From Poecilobothrus nobilitatus (Eukaryota > Arthropoda > Insecta > Diptera > Dolichopodidae): a DNA stretch of 64,000 nucleotides. Under the pieces are notes generated by a model. That model saw only the letters and a program-made list of their open reading frames with translations, did not search any database and had not been told where the DNA came from. This document shows, one piece after another, positions 23,000 to 35,249 of this stretch. Every line of letters starts with the position of its first letter. Positions within the stretch are counted from its first letter, which is position 1. Both the position numbers and the translations under genes were made by a program. The stretch covers positions 28,412,496 through 28,476,495 of the forward strand of contig OX352774.1 in the NCBI GenBank assembly GCA_947095535.1, read 5' to 3'.

Positions 23000-24715
23000 T
23001 AATCAAAACGCTAAATGTAATTATGAAAAACAAAACAACAAAAAAAAACAAAAAAAAAAAAAAGAGAAATTTAGAATTTGTGAAAATTGTGAAAATCGTG
23101 AATAAACAAAATATATAATAATATATAATAGGTATATATATAGAAAAATAAAAATTAAATAATATATATTTTCATATTGGAATACGTAATTTTCTTAATT
23201 TAGATATACAATTTTCTAATTTTTAGATTTTTTTTTTTTTGTTTTTTTTCTTTTTTTTTTTGTATGATGTAGGTACAAAAATGAAATATATTATTTTTAT
23301 ATTTTAAAATATTTTTAAATTAATTTGAAAAGAAATAAAAATAAAAGAGAAATTATTATGTTTTTACTGTATATATATATATACAGTGAAATCTCGTTTT
23401 TTATAAATTTTAATTAGAAAGTTTTATTATTTTTTTCGTAAAAAATTAAAAATTTTACTTCATTTAATTGAGTAGGATTTGACATTTTCGAAATTTTCGA
23501 AAAGGATTAAATTTATATGTTTTAATCAAAAAATTAATAGTGTTATGAAATGAAATTTGTTTTAATGTATTCTAAGAATTCGAATTATTTTCATGTCATT
23601 TTTAACAAAAGTCATACGGATAATTTTAGATTATTATTAAATTAAACTAAAAACAAAAAAAAAAATTAACAATTTGTCAACAATTTATTCATATTTTTTA
23701 AATTTTTATAGATATATAATGTTTATTCAAAAATTTACTTGGAATATTATTAATGAGATAATTATATAGTCTATTGTTTATTGTGTTATTTTATTAGAAT
23801 GTGATTCAATTAGAGTTATAAAATTTACAAAAAAAAAAAATTAAAAATTTTTAAAATTATATATAGATTCAAGACTATCATCACACCTAAATAAAGCTTA
23901 ATGTACCTCCTAGAGCAAAGGCATTTAATAAGAAAAAAAATATAACATTAAATCATTTTAATATCCAAAAAAAACGAAGAAGAATACAGTTGCCTTTGTC
24001 AACTCTTAGATACCCGTACGAACCGTTAGTATGTTCACAGCCTGTCACTCTGCTTACAATATTATTTTTTTAATATTTTAGTATTTTAAAATAATTTGGG
24101 TGAATTTTATAATTTCTAGAACTATGGGTTGTACATATATTCAAACTATATGTTTATATGTACATTCTTCAAAAGCAGATTCTAACCTTCCACATAACGA
24201 TTATCAATCCAAAACTTTTTCAAATATTCTATAGTACCATTTAATACTAAGCGGTAAATGTATATTCAATTTACTTAGTACAAAATAGTAAATATAATTT
24301 TAAATATTATATTATATTATATTTAAATATTCCATTGACAGAATAATTTCTTATAAGTACAATAAAATACATATATGTATGTAAATACGGCGCTATATAA
24401 TATACATCTATACTCTTATCATTCATTCATCAGTGACATATACGATATGTAAATAAACATGATATTATATAAGTATGTATGTATATCAATATCATATTAA
24501 TAAAAATTCTTCAAGCAACCGTTATGTTGTTTATTTATTTACATTTTTTTGTACTACGCATTATATCCTCAACAATTTCAAATTATGGAGTAAAACAAAA
24601 TGCTAAAATTTCGTAAAAGAAATTTGTTGAAAATTTGAAAAAATCAAGTAAGACTTTCGTCAATTATAAAGTAACCCTATATTATTAAAAAGAGTTGTTA
24701 ACAGAAATAAGAATA
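23000..24715. other. AT-rich DNA
   Basis: Simple A/T tracts and a short TAGCTAATATA tandem run at 22955-23000. A complex patch at 23985-24050 (GATACCCGTACGAACCG) may be an old transposon scrap. Confidence 0.4.
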
Positions 24716-24719
24716 TAAT

Positions 24720-25226
24720 GTTGAAGCTTTAATTTTTGTGTATTACTTCAAAAAAATTTTAACAGGTGTTCAAGTTACAGGTGTTTAAAAATAGGAAATT
24801 TTCACTTTTGACTAAACGGGGGATGATACAAAAAAAATTTCTGAAATGACTCATACTTATTTTCAAAGATCTAACTTCTATCAAAATTTCAAGTTTCCAA
24901 CTTAAACCGTTTAGAAGATAGTAGGGTTAAAGAATTTTGCAAAATTTTAGTTTCGCATAACGATAAATTAAGACACCGTATGCCACAACTATATATTTAT
25001 TGTATATATACTTATAATAAAAGCAGTAATCGTTTGCCGTTTTCAAAATGAAGATATACCTTATACAACTTGTGCTATAACAATTTAAATATAGAGCTTT
25101 TTTCAACCTTTGGGGAGCTGTTGCTCCGTAACGGGTGGGGCTACAAAAAAAAAGTTATTAAAAATAAAATTAATATTTTTGTGACATATATCAGCAGTTA
25201 AAATTTCGTAGCTCTATTTTAAAAAA
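24720..25226 (-). mobile_element. Repeat A, copy 3 (reverse, partial)
   Basis: In plus-strand order it shows CAAGTTACAGGTGTTTAAAA, AAACGGGGGATGATAC, CGTTTAGAAGATAG, ATAACGATAAATT, TTGCTCCGTAACGGGTGGGG, matching the reverse copy at 35250. The TCCGTC block and the terminal hairpin are missing. Confidence 0.7.
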
Positions 25227-25296
25227 AATGTGGGGATCTAAAAGTTAGGTGTTCGAGAGCTACCCGAAGTTTTGGTCGGAACTCAACCAAAAAAAA

Positions 25297-25341
25297 TAGG
25301 GAACCTACAAATTGTTCCTAGAATATTTTGTAGGTTCCCTA
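25297..25341. repeat. Perfect 15-bp-stem hairpin
   Basis: TAGGGAACCTACAAA at 25297-25311 is perfectly complementary to 25327-25341, with a 15-nt loop. It lies just before the GGGATC array; a repeated ACGGAGGAGTA word follows it at 25341 and 25366. Confidence 0.9.
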
Positions 25342-25390
25342 CGGAGGAGTATAGTAGGTATACAAACGGAGGAGTAATTTTATTATACCC

Positions 25391-25449
25391 GGATCGGGAT
25401 CGGGGATCGGGATATAATTTCGGGATCGGGTATCGGGATCGGGATCGGG
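25391..25449 (+). repeat. GGGATC repeat array, G-quadruplex motif
   Basis: Eight G-tracts of three or more G alternate mainly with ATC spacers. The right part, 25422-25449, has five GGG tracts with loops of 3, 4, 3 and 3 nt and meets the classical G3+N1-7 quadruplex rule on the plus strand. AATTTTATTATACC flanks it on both sides. The open frames across it on both strands (DRDR/PDPD-type repeats) are artefacts of the repeat. Confidence 0.85.
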
Positions 25450-26029
25450 TATAATTTTATTATACCTGAATATAGGATCTATCGTACGGGTATAAAAAGA
25501 GTGGTATAGGTTGAGTGGTAAAGAGCGGTAAAAGAACAAATAATAGCAATAACAACCATATGTTATCTTTTAAATTGATTTACATAAAAGAAAATGGTTT
25601 TAAAGGAAGCAAACATTTCACATTCTTATTCATCAAAGTTTATTAAAGATATAAATATGTTCAATTATACATTATAATGCAATAAAATGAGTTAAAAATG
25701 AAATTAAGTTATTTTTTATAATTCTTTAATTAATTACTTTACTTAATTAACATACTCAATATAGTTATATATTCAAAATTAAATGTAAAATTCAATATTA
25801 TTGTAATTTAAATGGATACCTTACCTATATGTTAAAATATGTGTACTATTATTCTAACAAACTAATTATGTATTCTTATTAAATTTAACCCATTGTCAAC
25901 TAGTAATTCATTTTTACTCCCTTTTAATAAATGCTAGCTAAACACTTTGAACGGATTTCTTTATATACTTAATATTAATGATGAAAGTTTAACAAAAAAA
26001 AACTCTAGAAAAATAGGATATTAAAAGTT
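25450..26029. other. AT-rich DNA
   Basis: Nothing recognisable beyond the GTATAAAAAGAGTGG words next to the array. Confidence 0.4.
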
Positions 26030-26310
26030 GAAGGGTAAATTAGAAATGAGTCTAAAAATATTCTTTTTGAATTGCTAGAAATGGAACATTATTGACAGAA
26101 GGGAATGAAATATTATCAATACATTTGATAGAAGAATTTTATACATTTTAAACAGTTCTCACAGCGAATGAGTTTCCAAAAATCAGTTTTGAGACACCGA
26201 GAAAATTCTATTCTCTAAATGCCTAGAAATTAACATTTTCTGACTGTCTCGTTGTACTTTGAAATTGTTTTAGGGGAGGCATAATTAATTTTAGTTCAAT
26301 AATAGAGCAA
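26030..26310 (+). repeat. Dispersed repeat B, copy 2
   Basis: Same ordered words as 14700-15010: CATTATTGACAGAAGG, GTTCTCACAGCGAATGAG, AAAATCAGTTTTGAGAC, GTCTCGTTGTAC, TTTTAGTTCAATA. Diverged by many substitutions and indels. Confidence 0.65.
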
Positions 26311-27619
26311 GTGTTATTACTATCAGACTGTATCATTTTCAAAGTTATAGTTTGAATTTCGGGTAAAGGAGAGCTAGTCTCTGAAAACTGAAAGAACTAA
26401 GCCTTGTAAAACTTCATAAAATCATAAAATATCTACCATATTATTGTGTAGCAAGATTTTTAAGAGTGAAAATAAAAATAATTGAAAAAGAAAGCAAAAT
26501 AATTTCACAGAAATAAAACATTATTTATTTATTTTGTTATCATTAACATAAAATTAATAATATAAATAATTTTAGAAAAAATAATAAGTGCAAAAATAAT
26601 TTGTTCAAATATATATTTTGTATTGATTATATCGTCTGTACAATAACATTAAAATGTAATTTCTGCGAAGGTCGAAAATGTCATCAATATTAACTATTTG
26701 AATTTTTCTCATTACCTTCAGAATTTTTACATTTTCATTTTTGATTCTAACCGACTGTTCCAGTTGCAAAACAATCTAAACCAAATGAACGGCATATCTA
26801 ATTTATGGGACATAAAGAAATTGAAAAATTCATTGTAATGCCAATTTTGACTTCAGAAATAGAATAAAAAAATATACTAATGAAAAGGAACAGGAACACA
26901 TAGGAACATACAAAGGCGAGAAATATAACAAGGACACATAGATACATTATTATGCAGCTACCAAAGAAAGTTCATACCTAACATTTAAATCTTTTATTTA
27001 AACCATACTTTATAGGAGCCGTTGGAAATGAGTTAAAATTTTTTAAAAATTTTTAATTATTTATACTTTGGCCTTCCTTTTGAAACTGAGGGAATTCTAA
27101 TTTGTTATACGAGAGAAATAAAAAACAACATAAAAATATTTTCTATTTCGTTTTTTTTTTTTTTTTGTAACAATTAGATCCTATGTTAAATGTTAATTAT
27201 AAAAAGTTTTTAGCATATACATATTAATGATATTTTTTCATAGGTAAATAAATAGGTAAATGAATTCAACGAACTATATATGTACATAACAATATTTTAT
27301 TTCAATTCAAATAAAACTCCCAAAGAAAGTAATTAAGAAGAATAAAACTACATAATATTGTATTTTACAAATATTTGTTATTAATCATGAAAATGTTCGT
27401 AATTTTATTAACAGTTTTAATGGATTTTTATATGATAATTATAGAATAATTATAAATAGAATAATTATTAAATCTACAAAATAAATTTCTAAATAAATTT
27501 CATTTTTCAAAAGACAATAAAAACACTTTGTGACTTGCAAACAGTTTTTCTTAGAATTTTTTATACTCATAAGAAATAATTTTGAAAAATGAAGAGACAC
27601 TTTCTACAAATCCATAAAA
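26311..27619. other. AT-rich DNA
   Basis: No supported gene, RNA or repeat. Confidence 0.4.
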
Positions 27620-29131
27620 AAACCTTATATAATTAAGAAACGTTGTTAATAAATCAATGGATCTCTTAATAGGTCTTAAACAACAGGAGGTAACAAAATT
27701 TCTGAGATAACTTATGCTACTTCTGAAAATACTTCTCTGGTTTATATCTAAGTTATTCTTTCAAAATTCCAAAGTTCTAACTAAAGGTGTGCTGGAGTTT
27801 ATGAATGATAAAAACAATGCAGTGACAGAACGCCCGGAGAAGTAAAGCCCCTTTTTAAAAAAAAATTAAAACCCTTAAGTCCACTAGATAGCGGGCTTTA
27901 AGTCCATTTCGAAAAAGAATTAAAGTACACTGAGTAACACAGAGGTTACTATCATGAGTCTGTATTTCAGTTGACTGGATTTTATTTCGTGATATGTCAG
28001 AAGTCCCATTGGAACTTTTGACTCACTTTAATAAGCCAGAAGGTCCATTGAACTTTTGTCTCATTGTTAAGGCCCCAGGAATTTTGGGAGGGATTTTAGA
28101 ATTGAATTTACAATCAAGATTATACAACTTTTACAGAATATTTAGATATATGCATATGCGAGTTTCTGAATTAGGAGAGACTTTAGAGTTGCTTATAAAA
28201 TCAGGATTATACGCTTTTTCCAGAATATGTATATAATACTAATTCAAAACTCGCATATGCATATATCTAAATATTCCGTAAAAAGCGTATAATCCAGATT
28301 TTGAATTCAATTCTAAAATCCCTCCGAAAATCTCTGAAAGTAGCAGTATTACTTATATACCTACATATTTTGGAAAAAGCATATAACAATGATTTTGAAA
28401 CCAAATCTAAAATCAACCAACCAACTCCAAAATAATATTCTGGAAAAAGGAGATACTCCAATTTTTATGCAAAACTCTAAAATTCCTCCTAATGCGTTTG
28501 CTCTACATATTCTATTACTCTCTTCTTTTAATAACAAAAAATAATGTTGGTCAATTCAAAAGTAATTAAAATCCGCGGGTTTTATGGTCTTTAATTTCAA
28601 TTCAAAAAGAAATTAACGCCCGCGGAATTTAATTCCAAAAGTTTTGGAATTAAAGCCCTCAGACTTTATATCCTCGGGGTTCTGTCACTACACCGATAAA
28701 AACTCTTTTCACTCAGAATTTTGTTTCATATAACGGTAAATTTAAATACTAAATTACAAAAAATCGTATTATTGATTTATAAAGCTAGAAAAGTTTTCGT
28801 GACGTTTGGCATTTTTTCATTGGAAGAATGTTAAACAAAATATAACAATATAACACTGATAACTGATTTATATACACAGATACAGGTATAAAAATAGGAC
28901 TGCTTCCTGACTTTTAGCTGCTTTAGTTCTGTAATGGGTCGAGTTAAATAAAAAAGTAATTCCACAACTTTAATTTTTTAAAGAACCTATCTATGGTATC
29001 TATGGTAAAAATTACACAATTTTCTCTTTACCGTTACAGAAATTTTATAAACTGACGAACTAAAACAAGTCTGACGGATTGAAACTAATAAAAAAAAATG
29101 TTTCTAAGGTTTTTTAAAAAACATGCTATAA
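27620..29131 (-). mobile_element. Repeat A, copy 4 (reverse), split by a later insertion
   Basis: The left part to about 27806 has AACAACAGGAGGTAACAAAA, TTATGCTACTTCTG and GGTGTGCTGGAGTTTATGAA. The right part from about 28704 has CATATAACGGTAAATTTAAA, GTTCTGTAATGGG, TACCGTTACAGAAATTTT and a decayed hairpin end near 29131. The two parts are collinear with the 35250 copy once 27815-28695 is removed. Confidence 0.75.
27815..28695. mobile_element. 880-bp non-autonomous DNA transposon (hAT-like) with internal palindrome
   Basis: The ends are inverted repeats sharing the perfect core AGTGACAGAAC (left about 27821, right about 28682-28692), then C/G-rich CCCGGAG / CCCGAGG and TAAAG. An 8-bp duplication, GATAAAAA, flanks it at 27807-27814 and 28695-28702; the boundary base is ambiguous because G ends the element and starts the duplication. 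An 8-bp duplication and CAGTG-like ends suggest hAT. The interior is a large foldback: about 28089-28166 pairs with about 28246-28323 (shared words GCATATGC, ATATCTAAATATT, GATTTTAGAATTGAATT). No transposase is encoded; the open frames here are chance. Confidence 0.8.
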
Positions 29132-30189
29132 AAAAGACATTTTCGAACAATTGATACTATTATATACAAATTTTTCAAATAAATCACATTTTTTGCTCAT
29201 GGTCTCTTTAAAATTTATTTTAACTCATATATACGTAAATACTTTGTTTTCGAATGATTCAAATTTTTTAATATTTAATCATTTAAATAAATATTAGTTT
29301 TTTTTTTATTTATTTATTTTTTGTATTATTAACACTTATTTGGTTAACTAAAGTTTATTAACACATAAAAAAAAAAAAAAAAATTATAACTTAAACAACA
29401 AATATTAATTCTATTCTCCATAATTTAATCATAAATGAAAATAAGTTACTAAAAAGTTATGTTTCAAATATTATTTATTTCCTTTTCAATAAATCCAAAT
29501 ATGAAAAATTTATTGTGATTTTTTTTTTAACAATCATAATATAAATTTATATCTTAACGGTTGTAGATGTTAATTTTTAAAATATACAGTTATATCTATA
29601 TATGTATATGTATTTTTAAAAATTTCTTAAGGTTATTTGCCAATACGTATATAATCGCGGTTAGCGTATAATATTTATATTTATATATACTCATTTATAT
29701 ATATATATTTATATATATATAGTTATGCTATTTTACTGGAATAGAAACAAAATACATATATGGTTATAAATCTTTCAAATTAAATTTATTGTAAAAATAA
29801 TGTTCAATTTTTTTTTTTAGTTTTTACTATAAAAAAAAAAAAAGTTATAAAAATCTTAAAGGTAATCTTAAGGTTGGAGAAAAAAAAACACAATGAACTT
29901 TTGTATTTATTTCTATATATTTTTATTTCTTAAGAACAATTTTACACGATAGATTATCCAATCAATTAATAAACCGATTTGAATGAATGAATATAGTACT
30001 ATGTATTGTTAAGCATACTATACACTATTAATTAATCCTTAATTTTAGTCAGTGCCTTGGTTGATAATAATTATTGGAATTGGTATAATTTTTGGTTATT
30101 TTGTATAAAGAAAATTTTGAAAAATTAAAATTTTCAAATTTAATAAGTTCAGTTTAATAAGTAAGTTTACAACCTATAAATATAAGTCT
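29132..30189. other. AT-rich DNA
   Basis: Long homopolymer runs and AT microsatellites near 29690-29730. No gene. Confidence 0.4.
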
Positions 30190-30590
30190 CAACAATAAAC
30201 TAATACACTCACAAACACGAGTTGTGAGCAAACAGACCAGACCTACATTAGATTTTAAATGATTAGCTAGACTCGCCGCAATATTGGTATCATTTATTAG
30301 ATATACCAGAAGATTACCATTTCCCTGATCATATGACTTTTGCAGAAACTGTAAAGATGAACAGGAAATGGTATCTATCTTTAACCTTTAAATACCCAGT
30401 GAATACCCAGCTCTTGCCCTAAAAAGAAGAAAGTTTCTGAGGAAATTTTTCTTAAATAGCCTTTTAGATTTATTATTTAGGGGTAGGCTTCATCAACTTA
30501 AAGCGCTTTGTAAGAAGGTTCCAATGATTTTAATTAGGAGAAAATACTGATCCAGGGACTGATCCAGGGACAACGGTAATAAACTAGCTT
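30190..30590 (+). pseudogene. Jockey-type LINE ORF2 C-terminal fragment
   Basis: In one frame: RYTRRLPFP, stop, SYDFCRNCKDEQEMVSIFNL; then after a stop/frameshift EYPALALKRRKFLRKFF and LNSLLDLLFRGRLHQLK. This matches the Cys-rich end of non-LTR ORF2 (CxxC...E...CPALAxxR...LG). GACTGATCCAGG is tandemly repeated at about 30550-30575. Stops show that it is dead. Confidence 0.65.
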
Positions 30591-30599
30591 AAGTGTGAA

Positions 30600-33500
30600 T
30601 CTCGAACGCTTATCTACCTACCTATTTAGTATTTACCTATACCTAAGTAAGTTTAGTATGTGGAATTATAAGATAGTGAATATAAAAAATTTGTGTAATA
30701 AAGAGAAGGTATAGATTTTAAAACACGTTTTATTTCTATTTTCTGCAACTTCTCAAAAGAATTAAAAAATTTCAGAAAATTTGAGTTATGTATGAGTTTT
30801 CTAAATATTAAATAATATTTTTTCATTCAAAATGTATGAAAAATTAAATTAAAATGAAATATTTAGGCGGTAGTTATATGAAAGTGTTCGCAATCCCTTT
30901 TTTTGATCCCTTTTCTTCTACATTTTTTTAAAATATTTAAAAAATTTAATTAAAAAATTAAAATGTTCAAATGTTACAAAGCTTTCAAATAGTATGAAAA
31001 AATTAGAGAAATTAACTTTTTTGAAGCATTTTTTTATATTTATTTGAAAATTGTTTTTTATTTTTGAAAATTTTCACCATGTTTCATTTTTTGTTACAAT
31101 AAAAAAAAATTTCTTTTAAAAAAAACTAGTTTAGAACTTCAGAAAAGTTTTTAAGTTTGACAGCTAAAAATGTCAAAAAAAAATGGAACAATTTCTATTT
31201 TTTAGTTTCAAACAAAGTGAAGGAACAGTGATGACGCTTTTAGTATAAAAAAGTGATAAAAAGATGACGCGTAACCGCTAAGTAAAGTAGCTTATGTGAC
31301 TTAAAGTAGTTATTAAACTCTGTAAAAACTTTTAAAGATCTTCATAATATTTTTTAACAAATCTTTTAAGTATGAGGTAATGGAAATTATAAATGTGTTG
31401 CAAAAAGATTAAGCAATTTCCACAAATAATTTTCAATTTGAATTTATACTTAATATTTCTAGGCTAAATTGAAAGTATTGGAAAAAAATTCATTGAAATT
31501 ATTATTTTAGTTCAATTTTCTACAATTACTTGATTTTATGTATGTATACATATATTATTATGTATACATATTATACATGTTTATAAATTTTCATATTAAA
31601 TATGAAAAAAAAAGTAAATAAAATTATGTTTGAAAAAACATTTTATAAAATCGCATAAAACCAAAAAATAAATAAATTTAATTATAATTATAAATTATTT
31701 AAATACTACATATTTTATTTAGTGAAAATTGCATCTAATAATATTTAAATTATAGGATTAGAAATATCCTTAAAGTTAACCCCTTAAAATAACAGTATAT
31801 TCACAACAAAGGAAAAAGGAAATTAGTACAAAATGGTGAATTTCGATGAACTTAATATTACAAACATTTAATCTAAAATCTGTTTAGGTGGTAAGGTGGT
31901 TAGGGTAAGATGGTAAACAAAAAACATTGCGTGTTAAAAATATATGCTAATAAATTGTAATAATCAACTATATGAATGTGTTTATATTATATAATATAAT
32001 AATATGTAAGTGTATAAATATCATGTACATAGATATTTTAATTTTATATAAATTATATTACATTTTATTTTTAATAGTTTGTTGTTATTTTTAAACTTAA
32101 ATATTGTATTATTAATATCGTATCGTTTTTTTTTTTTTTTTTGTTTTTATTTACTTCCACGTCTGTATTTTGAATAATTACATTTTTATCTACTAAATAG
32201 TTCCTTATCTTAAAAATTATTCATACCGCCATGTACATACATAGTATATTTAAAATATACTTTTTCGTGCTTTTTTGTTATTTTTCAAATTTACCAAACT
32301 GAAGGTATGTGTTTATATAAATTTAATAAAATACTCATATTACTCATATTACACATTGGACTAATGACACAAAGAAAAAACCCATTTTCAAACTTAAGGA
32401 ACGTAATTTCAAAGTTAAAGGAACTTAAAGTAAAGGAAATGAAAACTCTTGAATGTATATATACATTGTTACATTGATTGACTAAGTACTTATCTAAATG
32501 TAATCAAAATAAAAATTTATTAAGGTTTTTCCACCCCAAAGCAATCTAATTGCAAAAAAAATTTTGGAATATAATTTAACCAAGTTCCAAACCTTTTTTT
32601 TTTTTTCTTTTTTTTACTATATGTTACTTTATTATAATAGTTTTTTAATAATTGACATGCACCTTAAGTTAAAGGTCACACAAAGTTATTAACCTAAAAA
32701 CAAGTTAATTAACAAAAAAGAAAATATAGAAAAAATAATAAAAGGCAGAGAAATTTTAAGAATATATTTTAAAGAAAATTAAATAATTTTTTTTTTTTTA
32801 TATATATATTCTAAGAAAACGAAAAAAAAAAAAACAAAATTATGATTTTCATGTTTTGATAAAAATTAAAAAACCTTGGTCATTTCCGATACCACTTATT
32901 TTACAGCTGATTTGAGAGCTACCCACTAAAAAAAAAATATATATTGTATTTGTATATACGTATATAAATATACATGTATGAGTATAGCTGGCTATATATA
33001 AATAAATGAGTAAATAAAAATAAAATAAACAGTCGGTTAAATATTTAATATGATGAAGTGTATAGTAGATTAAAATACAATAAAGAAATTCAATTGGAGG
33101 TAATAAACTGACATATAATATTGAGGTTACACAAATATAAAAATTAAAAATGAATGTGTTTTTCTTATATACATAATATATAAATTAATTATACCTGGAA
33201 CGCAATATATCGTTTATATATCCTTATGGGACCTTATTAAAATGATATTCTAAACATAAACTTCTTTTAAAGGATAATTAATCTCCTGCAAAATGTAAAT
33301 AATTTGTATTTAATGTCCTTATTAAAAAAGATAAAAATAGAAAACAAACAAACAAACTTTTATAATAAGTAGATATATGTAAGTATGTATAATATATTTC
33401 ATACAAGAGAGATTTGTTAAAAAAAATTATAGTTTCTCCTACCGTTGACTGAAATTTCATCTCACAATTACAGTTTTTCTCACAATTACAGTTTTGTGCT

Positions 33501-35249
33501 ATTTCAGATTTTAACTGAAATTTATGAAGATTCTATAGCCTACAGAAATGATTCATGAAAAGTATAATACTATCAACTAAATATTTATATATTTATTGTA
33601 AATACTTATATAAATTTTTAAGAAAATATTCTGTGAGTTAAAAATATTTAGAATACTTACATAGAAGGAATTTTGTTAATTTTATTAACTTCTCTTCTTG
33701 TTTATCGTATAATTATATATTAAAATCATGAATTATGGCCAGACATAAAATTGTGTACAATGATATAAGTTGGGAGGTATATCTAAAATGCTTACATATA
33801 GATTCCAAAACAATAAAATTAAAAAAGATGTCAGTAATATTTTAAAGGATTCATAAAAGTTTATTTTAAAAATTTATAAAACCATTTTTTTATAGGAAAT
33901 TTTGTATTTATTTATTAGTTTATTCTTTATTTCCTTTTCTAAAATTCTAATAGTTTTTTTTTTTAATTTCCAATCTGATCCTTATCCCTTCAGACGTAAA
34001 TTATGGATTGTATATTTTTATTATACTTATTCTTTAGAAGACAATATTATACTTATACGTTATGTATGTACGTTTTTTTCCAGTAACTGCAAGGTTTCTT
34101 TTAGTGAGACTATAGATATTTTTTTGATGTATATAAATTGAGAATAGATTCGCTCATTCTCTATCGGTTATATTTTTGTTTTCGGAATTTGTTTTGCTAA
34201 TAAGATATTTACGAAGAATTATAGATAACTATATACCTATATCTTTCTTATAATTCTATTAGTAATACTTACTCTTTTAACGTTTCATTCCAGATTTACA
34301 GTAGATCAGATTTTCTTAGGAATTTTTCTTTTATTTTGCTATGTCAATTATTATCTGTCATTATAAGCCAGTCATTATAATCGCTTGGGAGGACGATTTA
34401 TAGCAACTTTCTATACATTTCGTATTTTTTTGGCTGATATATTATGATAAATGTATGATTGATGTATCTGAATCTATACTTATACATTTTTATTCATTAG
34501 TTCAGTTAATTTGATTATTTATAAATCATAGAATTGTGCTTCATTATAGACGTTTTTAATGTTTAATTTTTCAAAAAAAAAAAAATTTTCAATTTTGAAA
34601 ATTTTCAAAAATTAACACAAAAAGAAAACTTTCTGGTGAAAAATAAATTTTCTGATGTCAAAATGAGCAATTTGAAGAGGTGGTGAATATTATTTTATAA
34701 TAATATAATAAGTTTTTCATTTTTTTTTTTTTTATTTTCATCTGGAAATTTATTTGGTTGTTATATTTTTTTTTTTCATTAAATATTATTATAGGTGACA
34801 AGTATACAAAGAAATTAGGTCACAAAAAAAAAAAAAAAAGTTTTACTTTTCGCAGTTTTTGCAAAAAATAAATAAGAAAAATATTTTTTATGAGTAAAAT
34901 ATACATATATAATATATTTTTTTAGTTTAATTTAATACTATATTTTATTTCAACTTTTGTGATATGTCCTAATAAAATAATTCTTAAAATTTTAATCTAA
35001 TCAACATCGTTTTGTTTTTTGATATGTCATCATTTTGATCATCAACTTCAATAAAAACAAAAGATGAAAAGATATTAAGTCTTATTCGCTTATTCATGCT
35101 TATAAAATAAAAATTAAATTATGAAAGTATGATTATTTAGTTTTAGTGATTCTCTGTTGTATATATTATGTATACATTGTGTACATGTAATAGATTCAAT
35201 TATTGTGAAATAACTCATATCAAGAAATGAAGTTGTATTTAGAAAAAAA
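30600..35249. other. AT-rich intron-like DNA
   Basis: In 4.6 kb I found no gene, RNA gene or named repeat. The sequence is dominated by A/T runs and short AT microsatellites. A complex patch near 31210-31300 contains GATGACGC twice but is otherwise unidentified. Short hydrophobic open frames at 33278-33460 and 33902-34141 have low-complexity composition and no motif. Confidence 0.45.

Noticed and set aside
23985..24050. DINE-like end (GATACCCGT words)
   Set aside because: Only a few bases resemble a Helitron end; no inverted partner or tandem block was found nearby.
25272..25539. Asp/Arg- and Pro/Asp-repeat open frames
   Set aside because: They are translations of the GGGATC array on the two strands.
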